NCBI GenBank assembly: GCA_945878375.1
Contig: CAMDWG010000002.1
Location: 62,001-126,000 of the forward strand
Direction of reading: 5' to 3'
From: Roseomonas mucosa
Lineage (GTDB): Bacteria > Pseudomonadota > Alphaproteobacteria > Acetobacterales > Acetobacteraceae
DNA length: 64,000 nt
The stretch's first letter is position 1. The number at the start of each line of letters is the position of its first letter. A program made the position numbers and the translations under genes. This document shows positions 9,037 to 18,782 of this stretch, piece after piece. The notes under the pieces were generated by a model. The model did not search any database, was not told where the DNA came from, and worked only from the letters and a program-made list of their open reading frames with translations.

Positions 9037-10572
9037 TCAGCGCCCCACCGTCGCCAGGGCGGCCGCATAGGCCCGCGGGTTCTCGATCAGCGCCTGCGCC
9101 GCGGCGAGGTCCGCGGTACGCCCTTCCGCCGGCGGGCAGGCCCCGCGCAACGCCGCCGCATCCGCGGCGCCGAGCGGCGGGCGCGCGGCGCGCTGCTGCC
9201 TCAATGCCGATCCCATCGGCGCCAGCCCCGACCCCAGCCCCGTCAGCCCCGCCGCCAGGACGTCCGGCCCCAGGCTGGTGCAGACCACGGGCAGCACGCC
9301 CAGCCCATGCAGCGGCCAGCCCGAGGGCGCGAGCACCTGCGACCAGGTGAGCATGATCTCTGCATCATTCGGCAGCGGTGCGATCAGTTGGATCAGGCCC
9401 TTGCCCTGGGTCGCGCTGCCCACCACCGCAGCGCGGCGCCGCTCCGAAAGCGCCATCGCCACGATCTCCGCCGCCGAGGCGGTGCGGCCATCGACCAGCA
9501 CCACGACAGGCCGGCCCTGGGCCAGGTCGCGCCCGCTGGCCTCGTAGCGCCGCGAGGCGTCCGGGTGCCGGCCCTGGGTGCGCGCGACCTCTCCCTCCGT
9601 CAGGAAGGCATCCGCCACCGCGACCGCCTGGGTCAGCAGCCCGCCGCGATTCGCGCGCAGATCCAGCACCACCCCGCGCGGCGGCCGCTCCGCGAAGCCA
9701 TCCACCAGCGCCGCCGTCAGCTGACGCTCCGTCAGCGCGGAAAAGCCGCTGAGCCGCACCCAGAGGATGCCGTCCCGCCGTTCCGCCTTGACGGTCGGGG
9801 GCGGGACCAATTCGCGGAGCAGCGTCACCTCCCGCCGCCGGCCGGCGCGCAGCAGCGTCAGCCGAACGGAGGTGCCGTCAGGCCCTTCCAGCAGGGACGC
9901 CGCAAGCCCAGGGTCGCGGGGCCCGAGCGCCCGGTCCTCCACCGCCAGCAACCGGTCGCCGGTCCGGATTCCCGCCATCGCCGCCGGCCCGCCGGGCGCG
10001 ACGGAGACCACCGCGAGGCCGTCGCGCTGCACCGCGATCCGCAGACCGAGTCCCACCTGGCCCACCCGCCTTTCGCGCGCCGTGCGGGCCTCGGCTGGGG
10101 TCACGTAGCGGCTATAGGGGTCGAGGTGGTTGAACACCTCCTCGAAGCCCGAGGCGATGAGCCGTTCGACACCCGCCCGCCGCAAGGTGGGGGATGCGCG
10201 CCAGCCGGCTTCATAGAAGCCGCTCAGAGTGGTCGCGAGCGCGGCTGCCGCCACCGCGGGCTCACGCGGCACGAAACCCGCCAGGGGGGTGGCGGCGATC
10301 GGCTGGTCCTCGACCGTCAGGCGCAACTCCGTGCCGCGGCGCAGCGGCTCGATCCGGGGGTCGATCACGCCGAGTCCGCGCAGCGACCACAGCGCGAGAT
10401 CGGCCGGCGCGGGACGGTCCAGATGGCGTTCCAGCAGTAGCGTGAGCGACTCGGCCAGCACACGCTCGACCGCCTGGCGGGGGAAGGGCGCGGCGTCCTG
10501 CGCGCGCGCCGGGCCGGCGCCGAGGAAGACGGCCAGCGCCAGCAGGCAGGGCAGAAGAAGGCGCCCGATCAG
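9037..10572 (-). CDS. S41 family C-terminal processing peptidase
   Basis: A secreted or periplasmic protease of about 511 residues. The N-terminal LLLPCLLALAVFLGAGPARAQD reads as a cleavable signal peptide. A PDZ domain (GLGLRIAVQRDGLAVVSVAP onward) precedes the S41 core, with catalytic Ser in DGRTASAAEIV and Lys in ATQGKG. The start is a problem: no ATG, GTG or TTG lies near the signal peptide. A CTG at 10572 overlapping the rnr stop (CTGA) is the best placed; the nearest ATG (10788) is 72 codons inside rnr. It is coupled to rnr. Confidence 0.8.
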   Translation of the reverse strand: MIGRLLLPCLLALAVFLGAGPARAQDAAPFPRQAVERVLAESLTLLLERHLDRPAPADLALWSLRGLGVIDPRIEPLRRGTELRLTVEDQPIAATPLAGFVPREPAVAAAALATTLSGFYEAGWRASPTLRRAGVERLIASGFEEVFNHLDPYSRYVTPAEARTARERRVGQVGLGLRIAVQRDGLAVVSVAPGGPAAMAGIRTGDRLLAVEDRALGPRDPGLAASLLEGPDGTSVRLTLLRAGRRREVTLLRELVPPPTVKAERRDGILWVRLSGFSALTERQLTAALVDGFAERPPRGVVLDLRANRGGLLTQAVAVADAFLTEGEVARTQGRHPDASRRYEASGRDLAQGRPVVVLVDGRTASAAEIVAMALSERRRAAVVGSATQGKGLIQLIAPLPNDAEIMLTWSQVLAPSGWPLHGLGVLPVVCTSLGPDVLAAGLTGLGSGLAPMGSALRQQRAARPPLGAADAAALRGACPPAEGRTADLAAAQALIENPRAYAAALATVGR

Positions 10573-12893
10573 CGCCGGCGGCGCGGTCCGGCAGGCTTGC
10601 CGCGCGGCCCTTGGCCCCGGCCTTGCCGCGATGTCGTGGCGCGCGGGTCGCCCTGCATCAGGTTGAACACCATGCCGCCGGTCCGCGGTGTCGCGGATGC
10701 CAGCCGCACCTCGACCGCCTGGCCAAGGCTGAAGGTCAGACCCGTGCTGCGGCCCGCCATCCGGTGGCCGGCCTCGTCCAACTGCCATCTGTCGTCCGGC
10801 AAGGACGCGAGAGGGACGATTCCGCTCGCGCCGTTCGTCTCCAAAGTGACGAAGAGACCGAAGCGTGTCACCCCACTGATTCGCGCATCGAACATGTCGC
10901 CGACGCGTTCCGACATATAGGCGGCGAGGTAGCGATCCACCGCGTCGCGTTCGGCCAGCGCGGCGCGGCGTTCGGTCTGGGTGATGTGCTCCGCCGTGTC
11001 GGGGAAGCGCGCCGCTTCCTCTTCCGCCAGCGCGCCGGCGGAAGGGCCCTTGCCGAGGGCGAGGCCGGCGATCAGCGCGCGATGGACCAGAAGATCCGCA
11101 TAGCGCCGGATCGGGCTGGTGAAATGCGCGTAGCGGGTCAGCGCCAGGCCGAAATGGCCGATATTGTCGGGACTGTAGGCGGCCTGGGACTGGCCGCGCA
11201 GCACCGCTTCGTTCACCAGCCGCGCCTCCGGCCGTTCCTTCACGATCTCCAGGATGCGGGAGAAGTCGCGCGGGTGGATCTGGTCGCGCGCCGCCAGCTT
11301 GATGTCGAGCGAGGCCAGGAACTGCCGCAGCCCTTCCAGCTTCTCATCCGACGGGCGGTCGTGGATGCGGTACATGCAGGGCTGGCGGAGCCCTTCCAGC
11401 TCCTCCGCCGCCGCGACATTCGCCGCGACCATGAATTCCTCGATCAGCCGGTGGCTGTCGAGCCGCGCGCGCGGCACCACCGCTTGCACATGGCCCTTCG
11501 GGTCCAGCAGCACGCGCCGTTCCGGCACATCCAGGTCGAGCGTCCCACGCCGCTCCCGCGCCGCGAGCAGGGCGCGGAAGGCGCCATAGAGATGCGCCAC
11601 CTGCCCCGCCGGCACGCCATCCGGGTCGCGGCCTTCGTCCTGGGCGGCCTGCACCCCTTCATAGGTCAGGCGCGCGAAGCTGCGCATGATGCCGCGCCCG
11701 AAGCGGTGGGCGCGCTTGGTGCCGGCCTTGTCGAAGCGCATCTCGACGAACAGGCAGCCGCGATCCTCATTGGGGCGCAGGCTGCACCAGCCGTTGGACA
11801 GCGCCTCCGGCAGCATCGGCACGACGCGGTCGGGGAAATAGACGCTGTTGCCGCGCGCCCAGGCCTCGCGGTCCAGCGGGCTGCCGGGCTTCACATAATG
11901 GGCGACGTCGGCGATCGCGACCACCACGCGCCAGCCATCCTCCAGCGGTTCCGCCCAGACGGCATCGTCGAAGTCGCGCGCATCCTCGCCATCGATGGTG
12001 ACCAGCGCCACGTCGCGCAGATCCTCGCGCCCGCGCTTGGTCACGCCCTTCGCGCGCTCGGCTTCCAGAACCGCCTCGGCGGGGAAGATATCGGGGATGC
12101 CATGGGCGTGGATGCAGACGAGGGAGACGCTGCGGGGCTCTCCCATCCGGCCCAGCACCTCCACGATCCTCGCGGGGCGGGGGCCCATGGGGCGGTGCTG
12201 GGGTAGGGGTTCCGCCAGCACGATGTCGCCTGGCCGCGCGGCCCCGGCCTCGCCGGGTGGGACCATCCATTCGGCGCGGGAGCGGCGGTCGGTCGGGATG
12301 ATCCGGCCTTCCTCGAACACGCCGAGCACGCGGGCGGGGCGGTCCTGGCTGGCGAGCCGCTTGAAGGTGCGGCCTTCGTATTTCGTGCCGCCGATATGGC
12401 GGAGCCGCGCCAGCACGCGTTCGCCCGGCGCAAGGGCGGGCAGGCCGCGGCGTTCGGGGGCCATGAAGATGGCGGGCGGGGGGCCGTTCGCCTTGTCCCA
12501 TTGCACGGGGCGCGCGATGGCGTCGCCATCGGCATCGGTGCCGACGATCTCCACCACCGTCATCTCCGGCAGGCGGTCCGGTGCGGCGATGCCCCGCCGG
12601 CCGACCGGCGCGGCCTGGCCCTGCTCCTTCAGGCTGCGCAGCAATTCGCGCAGCGCGGGGCGCTGGTCCGGTGACAGGCCGAAATGACGGGAGATGTCCG
12701 ACTTGCCGACGCGGCCGGGTGCCGCGCGCAGGAAGGCGCGCAGCTGTTCGCGGGTGGGCAGGGGGTTGCCCAGGCCCTCGGCGTCCCGGGGCGGGCGAGG
12801 GGCCTTGGCGGTCCCCTGCGCCGGGGCGGCCGGGCCGGTCCGCACCCGCTTGCGGGCGGCGTGACCCTTGGGGGGCGGGCCGCGCCGGTGCAT
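10569..12893 (-). CDS. rnr: Ribonuclease R
   Basis: A 3'-5' exoribonuclease of 774 residues that degrades structured RNA. Order: basic N-terminal tail and a winged-helix segment (about 45-95), cold-shock-like region, RNB catalytic domain with the aspartates of DGEDARDFDDAVW near residue 300, and a C-terminal S1 domain (about 655-740, MFDARISGVTRFGLFVTL) followed by a basic tail ending GPRRRR. It begins 1 base after the topA stop, in the conserved alphaproteobacterial topA-rnr order. Confidence 0.94.
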   Translation of the reverse strand: MHRRGPPPKGHAARKRVRTGPAAPAQGTAKAPRPPRDAEGLGNPLPTREQLRAFLRAAPGRVGKSDISRHFGLSPDQRPALRELLRSLKEQGQAAPVGRRGIAAPDRLPEMTVVEIVGTDADGDAIARPVQWDKANGPPPAIFMAPERRGLPALAPGERVLARLRHIGGTKYEGRTFKRLASQDRPARVLGVFEEGRIIPTDRRSRAEWMVPPGEAGAARPGDIVLAEPLPQHRPMGPRPARIVEVLGRMGEPRSVSLVCIHAHGIPDIFPAEAVLEAERAKGVTKRGREDLRDVALVTIDGEDARDFDDAVWAEPLEDGWRVVVAIADVAHYVKPGSPLDREAWARGNSVYFPDRVVPMLPEALSNGWCSLRPNEDRGCLFVEMRFDKAGTKRAHRFGRGIMRSFARLTYEGVQAAQDEGRDPDGVPAGQVAHLYGAFRALLAARERRGTLDLDVPERRVLLDPKGHVQAVVPRARLDSHRLIEEFMVAANVAAAEELEGLRQPCMYRIHDRPSDEKLEGLRQFLASLDIKLAARDQIHPRDFSRILEIVKERPEARLVNEAVLRGQSQAAYSPDNIGHFGLALTRYAHFTSPIRRYADLLVHRALIAGLALGKGPSAGALAEEEAARFPDTAEHITQTERRAALAERDAVDRYLAAYMSERVGDMFDARISGVTRFGLFVTLETNGASGIVPLASLPDDRWQLDEAGHRMAGRSTGLTFSLGQAVEVRLASATPRTGGMVFNLMQGDPRATTSRQGRGQGPRGKPAGPRRRR

Positions 12894-12894
12894 C

Positions 12895-15651
12895 TCAGCC
12901 CCCCTTCGCGGCGCTGGGCTTGCGCGCGGCGGGCTTCTTCGCCGGGGCCTTCTTCGCGGCGGCCTTCGCCGGGGCTTTCTTCACAGCGGCCTTTGGCGCC
13001 GTTGCCTTGGTCGCTGTCGCCTTGGCCGGAGCCGCCTTCTTGGCGGCCGGCGCGGCCTTGGCCTTGCCCTTCGCGCCGCCCTTGCCCTTCATCGGCGGCA
13101 GTTCCTTGCCCTTCTCGGCCAGCAACTGCACCGCTTCGTCGAGCGTCGCCGCTTCCATCTCCATCCCGCGCGGCAGGTTGGCGATGGTCTTCCCATGCAT
13201 CGCATAGGGCCCGAAGCGGCCCTTGCGGATCTCCACCGGCACGCCGTCCTTCGGATGCGCCCCGAGCAGCCTGACCTTCGCCCGCGCCTTGGCCAGCAGC
13301 TCCATCGCCCGGTTCATGCCAAGCGCCAGCACGTCATCCCCTGGCTCCAGCGATTGGTAGACGCTGCCGAGCCGCACATAGGGCCCGAAGCGGCCGATGC
13401 CGGCGGTGATCTCCTCCCCCGTCTCCGGATCCCGCCCGATCGCGCGCGGCAGCGACAGCAGGGCCAGCGCGGCTTCGAGGTCCAGCGTCTCGGGGTTCAT
13501 GTCCCGCGTCAGGCTGGCGCGGCGCGGCTTGGTCGGCTTGCCCTTCGCATCCGTGCCGGCTTCGCCGAGCTGCACATAGAGCCCATAGGGACCGCGCCGC
13601 AGCGTGACATTCTGCCCGGTCGCGGGATCGGGGCCGAGTTCGCGATGCCCCTCGAAGCTGCTCGAGGCACGCTCCCCATCCGGGCCGGGGGCCGTCAGCG
13701 GCCTTGTGTAGCGGCATTCGGGGTAGTTCGAGCAGCCGACGAAGGCCCCCGTGCGCCCCAACCGCAGCCCAAGCCGTCCGCCCGAGCAGGACGGGCAGGC
13801 GCGCGGATCGCCCGCGCCTTCGCGGGCGGGGAAGAAATGCGGCCCCAGCTCCTCATCCAGCGTGTCGATCACATCGCTGATCTTGAGGTCGGTGGTCGCG
13901 CCGATCGCCTTCGAGAAATCATCCCAGAAGGCGCGCATCACCGCCCGCCAATCCGCCCGGCCGCCGGAGATGTCGTCGAGCTTCTCCTCGAGCCCCGCGG
14001 TGAAGCCGGTATCCACGTATTTCTCGAAGAAGGCGACGAGGAAGGCGGTCACCAGCCGGCCGCGGTCCTCCGGGATGAAGCGCCGCTTGTCGAGCCGCAC
14101 ATACTCCCGGTCCTGCAGCACCTGCAGGATCGAGGCATAGGTGGACGGCCGCCCGATGCCGAGTTCCTCCAGCTTCTTGACCAGCGTCGCCTCGGAAAAG
14201 CGCGGCGGCGGCAAGGTGAAGTGCTGGTTGGCGGCGACCGCGCCGGTCTTCAGCGCATCCCCCTGCCGCATCGGCGGCAGGGTGCGCTCATCCTCATCCT
14301 CGCCGGCGCCTTGCGCGGGGGTGGCGATGCCGGCGCGGGCATCGGCCGCGCGGTCATCCTCATCTTCCCGATAGAGGCGCAGGAACCCGTCGAAGGCGAT
14401 GACGGAGCCATTGGCGCGCAGCTTCGTGCGCCCGGTCGGATCGGCGATCTCGACCACCGTCTGGTCCAACTCGGCCGATTGCATCTGGGACGCGACGGCC
14501 CGCTTCCAGACCAGCTCATACAGCCGGCGCTGGCGGTCATCGAGGAAGCGGGCCACCTGGTCCGGCGTGCGGGTGACGTCGGTGGGCCGGATCGCCTCAT
14601 GCGCTTCCTGGGCGTTCTTCGCCTTGGAGGTGTATTCGCGCGGCGCGCCGGGGACGTAGTCCGGGCCGAAGCTGTCCTTCACATGGTCGCGGATGGCGAA
14701 GATCGCGTCCCGCGACATCTGGACGCCATCGGTCCGCATATAGGTGATCAGGCCGACGGTCTCCCCGCCGATATCCACGCCTTCATACAGCTGCTGGGCG
14801 GTCCGCATCGCCTGCTGCGCGCCCATGCCGAGCTTGCGGCTGGCTTCCATCTGCAGGGTGGAGGTGGTGAAGGGCGCCGGCGGATTGCGCCGCGTGCGCT
14901 TCTTCTCGACGCTTGTGACGCCGAAGCGGCCCGCTTCCACCGCCGCCTTGGCGCGCATCGCGCTCGCCTCGTCCGGCAGGTCGAATTGCTCGAGTTTTCG
15001 GCCCTCATGATGCGTCAGCCGCGCCATGAAGGGCGCGCCGGAAGGCGTCGCGAAGCGGGCTTCCACCGTCCAGTATTCGCGCGCCCGGAAGGCCTCGATC
15101 TCCGCTTCCCGCTCGCAGATCAGGCGCAGCGCGACGGATTGCACGCGGCCAGCGGATTTGCTGCCGGGCAGCTTCCGCCAGAGGACGGGCGAGAGGTTGA
15201 AGCCCACCAGGTAGTCCAGCGCGCGGCGCGCCAGATAGGCCTCGATCAGCGGGGTATCCAAATCGCGCGGATGGGCGACGGCGTGCTGGATGGCGCGCTT
15301 GGTGATCTCGTTGAAGGTGATGCGGCTGACCTCGACACCCTTCAGGGCGCCGCGCCGGGCCAGCATGTCCTTCACATGCCAGGAAATCGCCTCTCCCTCG
15401 CGATCCGGGTCGGTGGCCAGGAACAGGCGCTTGGCCCCGCGGAGTGCCTGCGCGATGTCCCGCACCTGGCGTTCGCCACGGTCATCCGCCTCCCAGTCCA
15501 TGGCGAAATCCTCGTCCGGGCGGACGCTGCCATCCTTGGGCGGCAGGTCGCGCACATGGCCGAAGGACGCGAGCACGGTGAAGTCGCGGCCGAGATACTT
15601 GTTGATGGTCTTTGCCTTGGCGGGGCTTTCGACCACGAGGACGTCGGGCAT
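12895..15651 (-). CDS. topA: DNA topoisomerase I
   Basis: A type IA topoisomerase of 918 residues that relaxes negative supercoils. The TOPRIM domain opens at VLVVESPAKAKTINKYLG with the DPDREGEAISWH acidic cluster. The active tyrosine is in GLITYMRTDG near residue 304. One four-cysteine zinc ribbon (CPSC...GCSNYPEC, about 617-645) is followed by topoisomerase C-terminal repeats. The last ~60 residues are a Lys/Ala/Pro-rich low-complexity tail, which is common in alphaproteobacterial TopA and likely binds DNA. It lies between dprA and rnr. Confidence 0.96.
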   Translation of the reverse strand: MPDVLVVESPAKAKTINKYLGRDFTVLASFGHVRDLPPKDGSVRPDEDFAMDWEADDRGERQVRDIAQALRGAKRLFLATDPDREGEAISWHVKDMLARRGALKGVEVSRITFNEITKRAIQHAVAHPRDLDTPLIEAYLARRALDYLVGFNLSPVLWRKLPGSKSAGRVQSVALRLICEREAEIEAFRAREYWTVEARFATPSGAPFMARLTHHEGRKLEQFDLPDEASAMRAKAAVEAGRFGVTSVEKKRTRRNPPAPFTTSTLQMEASRKLGMGAQQAMRTAQQLYEGVDIGGETVGLITYMRTDGVQMSRDAIFAIRDHVKDSFGPDYVPGAPREYTSKAKNAQEAHEAIRPTDVTRTPDQVARFLDDRQRRLYELVWKRAVASQMQSAELDQTVVEIADPTGRTKLRANGSVIAFDGFLRLYREDEDDRAADARAGIATPAQGAGEDEDERTLPPMRQGDALKTGAVAANQHFTLPPPRFSEATLVKKLEELGIGRPSTYASILQVLQDREYVRLDKRRFIPEDRGRLVTAFLVAFFEKYVDTGFTAGLEEKLDDISGGRADWRAVMRAFWDDFSKAIGATTDLKISDVIDTLDEELGPHFFPAREGAGDPRACPSCSGGRLGLRLGRTGAFVGCSNYPECRYTRPLTAPGPDGERASSSFEGHRELGPDPATGQNVTLRRGPYGLYVQLGEAGTDAKGKPTKPRRASLTRDMNPETLDLEAALALLSLPRAIGRDPETGEEITAGIGRFGPYVRLGSVYQSLEPGDDVLALGMNRAMELLAKARAKVRLLGAHPKDGVPVEIRKGRFGPYAMHGKTIANLPRGMEMEAATLDEAVQLLAEKGKELPPMKGKGGAKGKAKAAPAAKKAAPAKATATKATAPKAAVKKAPAKAAAKKAPAKKPAARKPSAAKGG

Positions 15652-15699
15652 TGGGTGCTGGTTCGCCTTGCGATTCCTGCCGCGCGCCGCGCCGCGCGT

Positions 15700-16860
15700 T
15701 CAGCGCGCGGCCCGGGCAACACGGTCGCCGGGCAGGACCTCCACCAGTCCCGAAAGCTCGAGATCCAGCAGCATCGCCCGCACGGCAGGCGGCGAGAGGT
15801 GGCAGCGCCGGGCCAGATCGTCAACGCCCACCGGGGTCGGCGCAAGCATTTCAAGGAGTTGCCCGGCGGCGTCGGAGGGCGGCGGCGCGTCATCCGCCTC
15901 GGAAGCGGGATTTTCCGTGTCGTCTCGTGGCCGGAACAGGGGGGCCTCGCGCGGCGCCTCGGGCAGGTTCGCCAGCACATCCTCAGCCGTCTCGACCAGA
16001 TGCGCGCCCTGGCGGATCAGGTCGTTCGACCCCCTTGCGCGCGGGTCGAGCGGGCTGCCGGGCACGGCGAAGACCTCCCGCCCCGCTTCCAGCGCGAGGC
16101 GCGCGGTGATCAGGCTGCCCGAACGCTGGGCGGCTTCCACCACCACCACGCCCAGCACCATGCCCGCCACGATCCGGTTGCGGCGGGGGAAGTGCCGCGC
16201 GAGCGGCGCGGTGCCGAGCGGCGCTTCCGCCACCACCACGCCGCCTTCGGCGACGATCCGTGCCTGGAGCCCGGCATGCTCCGGCGGGTAGGGCTGGTCG
16301 AGCCCGCCCGCGACCACCGCCACCGTCCGCCCATGCGCCCCGAGCGCGCCCAGATGCGCCGCCGCATCCACCCCGCGCGCGAGGCCGGAGGTGACGACGA
16401 CGCCGGCCATGGTCAGGCCGGCCGCCAGTTCCTCCGCCACCCGCCGCCCGCCGGCCGAGGCGGAGCGCGCGCCCACCACCCCCACCTGCCGCCTTAGCAG
16501 CACGGAGGCATCGCCGAGCACTGCCAGGATCGGCGGCGCATCCTCGACCAGCCCGAGCAGGGGCGGGTAGCCGGGCGCGCCCAGATGCAGCCAGGTGCCG
16601 CCCAACCGGTCCAGCGCCTCCATCTCCCGCGACGCGTCGATGGCGGGGAAGGGGGTGAGGGTGCGGCCGGTGCGCGCGGCGATGCGGGGCAGGGCGGCCA
16701 GCGCCGCGGTGGCCGTGCCGTGGCGTTCGATCAGGCGGCGGAAGGTGGCGGGGCCGATGCCCTCGGTGCGGGACAGCCGAAGCCGCGCGAGCGTCTCCGC
16801 CCGGCCCGGCGCGGCATCGGCCAGCCGCAGCTGCTCGAAGATCGTGTCCTGGTGGCGCAT
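15700..16860 (-). CDS. dprA: DNA-processing protein DprA
   Basis: A 386-residue ssDNA-binding protein that loads RecA during natural transformation. An N-terminal HhH/SAM-like helical part (LSRTEGIGPATFRRLIERHG) precedes the Rossmann DprA domain with GARSASAGG and SGLARGVDAAAH. A C-terminal winged helix (about 320-385, GVDDLARRCHLSPPAVRAML) ends the protein. The ATG at 16860 was preferred to a TTG three codons upstream. It is followed by topA 48 bases on. Its presence hints at competence but does not prove it. Confidence 0.93.
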   Translation of the reverse strand: MRHQDTIFEQLRLADAAPGRAETLARLRLSRTEGIGPATFRRLIERHGTATAALAALPRIAARTGRTLTPFPAIDASREMEALDRLGGTWLHLGAPGYPPLLGLVEDAPPILAVLGDASVLLRRQVGVVGARSASAGGRRVAEELAAGLTMAGVVVTSGLARGVDAAAHLGALGAHGRTVAVVAGGLDQPYPPEHAGLQARIVAEGGVVVAEAPLGTAPLARHFPRRNRIVAGMVLGVVVVEAAQRSGSLITARLALEAGREVFAVPGSPLDPRARGSNDLIRQGAHLVETAEDVLANLPEAPREAPLFRPRDDTENPASEADDAPPPSDAAGQLLEMLAPTPVGVDDLARRCHLSPPAVRAMLLDLELSGLVEVLPGDRVARAAR

Positions 16861-16891
16861 CGGCCCCAAGGCAGCACGCCAGGTACCCGAA

Positions 16892-16910
16892 ACGCAACCT
16901 TTGGTTGCGT
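16892..16910 (-). terminator. Hairpin after plsY
   Basis: ACGCAACC (16892-16899), TTT and GGTTGCGT (16903-16910) form a perfect 8-bp stem two bases past the plsY stop, followed on the minus strand by TTTCGG. It is a weak intrinsic terminator or attenuator between plsY and dprA. Confidence 0.5.
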
Positions 16911-16911
16911 G

Positions 16912-17499
16912 TTAGTCTTTCTTGCTACCGAAACGCGGCTCGGTCCCGGCCAGCAACCGCTGGATATTGGGCCGATGACGCCAGGTGATGAGCGCCGCGA
17001 GGCCGGCGGCGAAGATCGCCAGCCGCGAATCGCCGAAGACCAGCGCCCCGACCGGCGCCAGCGCGCAGGCGACCAGCGCGCTGGCCGAGGAGATGCGCGT
17101 CACCGCGAAGACCGCGATCCAGGCCGCGACGGTGACCAGCCCCAGCCAGGGCGAGGCCGCCAGCAGCACGCCCGCCCCGGTCGCCACCCCCTTGCCGCCC
17201 TTGAACCCGAGCCAGACGGGGAAGACGTGCCCGGCCATGGCGGCGACACCGGCAACCAGCGCGGCGTCCTCTCCCCACAGCCAGCGGGCGATCAGCAGGG
17301 CCGCCGCGCCCTTCAGCACATCCAGCGCCAGCGTGGCGGCGGCGAGCTTCTTGTTGCCCGTCCGCAGAACATTGGTCGCGCCGATATTGCCCGAGCCGAT
17401 GGCGCGGATATCGCCCAGCCCGGCGGCCTTGGTCAGGATCAGCCCATAGGGCACGGAGCCGAGCAGGTAGCCGAGCAGTGCGGCCAGGATCAGGGACAT
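16912..17499 (-). CDS. plsY: Glycerol-3-phosphate acyltransferase PlsY
   Basis: An inner-membrane acyltransferase of 195 residues that uses acyl-phosphate to acylate glycerol-3-phosphate, the first step of phospholipid synthesis. Conserved motifs are present: LLGSVPYG with [11 protein letters not shown] (motif 1), [12 protein letters not shown] (motif 2) and the C-terminal [15 protein letters not shown]. About five hydrophobic helices can be seen. Its ATG overlaps the stop of the dihydroorotase-like gene (TAATG), so the two are coupled. Confidence 0.95.
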   Translation of the reverse strand: MSLILAALLGYLLGSVPYGLILTKAAGLGDIRAIGSGNIGATNVLRTGNKKLAAATLALDVLKGAAALLIARWLWGEDAALVAGVAAMAGHVFPVWLGFKGGKGVATGAGVLLAASPWLGLVTVAAWIAVFAVTRISSASALVACALAPVGALVFGDSRLAIFAAGLAALITWRHRPNIQRLLAGTEPRFGSKKD

Positions 17500-18773
17500 T
17501 ACCCGAACACCCGCTTGCCGTTCTTCCAGGTGCCCAGAACCTTGCCTTCCAGCGCCCGGCCGTCGAAGGGGGTATTCTGCGCCTTGCCGGGCAGCTTCCC
17601 GGCTTCCACGCGCCAGCCGCGCTCGGGGTGGAACAGCACCAGGTCGGCGGGCGCGCCTGTCCGCAGCGTGCCGGCCTCGATCCCGAGCAGCTTCGCGGGC
17701 CGCGCGGTCAACAGATCCAGCGCCTGGAGCAGCGTCAGGTCGCCGCCATGCACGCGGGCGAGCGTCACGGCCAGCAGCGTCGCCAGCCCCGCGCCGCCGG
17801 CCTCCGCCTGGGCGAAGGGCAGGCGCTTGTCATCGGCATCGCGCGGCTGGTGGTCGGAGGCGATGGCATCGATCGTGCCGTCCTGCAGCCCGGCGATCAC
17901 CGCCAGCCGGTCGGCTTCCTCGCGCAGCGGCGGGGAGAGCTTGGCATAGGTGCGGTATTCGCCGATCGCCGTCTCGTTCAGGTCGAAATAGGGCGGCGCG
18001 GTGTCGCAGGTGACGGAAAGCCCCTCGGCCTTGGCGGCGCGGATCAGGTCCAGCGCGGCGCCGGTCGAGACATGGGCGAAATGCACATGGCCCTTGGTGA
18101 GGCGGGCGAGGGCGATGTCCCGCTGCACCATCATCGCTTCCGCCGCGCGGGGGATGCCGGGCAGGCCCATGCGGGTCGCGCGTTCCCCTTCCGTCGCGGC
18201 GCCGCCATGGGCCAGCGCCGGTTCCTCTGGATGCTGCACGATGAAGCTGCCGAAGGCCCGCGCATAGGACAGCGCGAGGCGCATGGTGCGCGCATTGCCG
18301 ATGGCGCGCCGGCCATCGGTGAAGGCGATGGCGCCGGCTTCGCGCAGCAGGCCGAATTCGCTCATCTCCTTGCCCTGGCAACCGGCGGTGGCGGCGCCAT
18401 AGGGCAGGATGGCGACGGAGCCCGTCGCTTCCCCGCGCCGGATGACGAATTGCACAAGCGCGGGGTCGTCCAGCGCCGGGTCCGTATCGGGCAGGGCGCA
18501 GAGCGTGGTGATCCCGCCCGCGGCGGCGGCGAGTGCGGCCGATGCGATGGTCTCCCGATGCTCCATCCCTGGCTCGCCGAGTGCGGCGCGCAGGTCGATC
18601 AGCCCCGGCGCCAGGCAGGCGCCCCCGGCATCTACCACCGTGGCGCCCTCAGGCGTGCCGAGATTGGCGCCGTGATCGGCGATGACGCCGTCGCGCACCA
18701 GCAGCGCGCCCGGCGCGTCGAGGCCGGTCGCGGGGTCTAGCAGGCGGGCGTTGGTGAGCAGTGTCGCGGCCAT
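17499..18773 (-). CDS. pyrC: Dihydroorotase-like protein, probably non-catalytic
   Basis: A 424-residue amidohydrolase of the dihydroorotase family. The metal-binding DxHxH after the first strand is replaced: the segment reads [19 protein letters not shown], with neither histidine. Other motifs remain ([18 protein letters not shown]). Loss of the HxH pair is the hallmark of the pseudo-dihydroorotase that scaffolds aspartate carbamoyltransferase in some proteobacteria. pyrB lies just upstream, separated by a DUF3592 gene, which supports that role. A catalytic PyrC would then be encoded elsewhere. Confidence 0.85.
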   Translation of the reverse strand: MAATLLTNARLLDPATGLDAPGALLVRDGVIADHGANLGTPEGATVVDAGGACLAPGLIDLRAALGEPGMEHRETIASAALAAAAGGITTLCALPDTDPALDDPALVQFVIRRGEATGSVAILPYGAATAGCQGKEMSEFGLLREAGAIAFTDGRRAIGNARTMRLALSYARAFGSFIVQHPEEPALAHGGAATEGERATRMGLPGIPRAAEAMMVQRDIALARLTKGHVHFAHVSTGAALDLIRAAKAEGLSVTCDTAPPYFDLNETAIGEYRTYAKLSPPLREEADRLAVIAGLQDGTIDAIASDHQPRDADDKRLPFAQAEAGGAGLATLLAVTLARVHGGDLTLLQALDLLTARPAKLLGIEAGTLRTGAPADLVLFHPERGWRVEAGKLPGKAQNTPFDGRALEGKVLGTWKNGKRVFG

Positions 18774-18782
18774 GACGAAGCT

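Noticed and set aside
12900-13090. Repetitive Ala/Lys/Pro coding sequence
   Set aside because: It is the disordered basic tail normal for TopA in this group, not an independent repeat array.
12868-16497. Very long open frame on the plus strand opposite topA and dprA
   Set aside because: It is antisense to well-recognised genes, is Arg/His/Gly/Ala-rich with no domain, and is a known artefact of codon bias at ~70% GC. Similar long antisense frames opposite lpxB, hydA, nitronate monooxygenase and hisD were dropped for the same reason.
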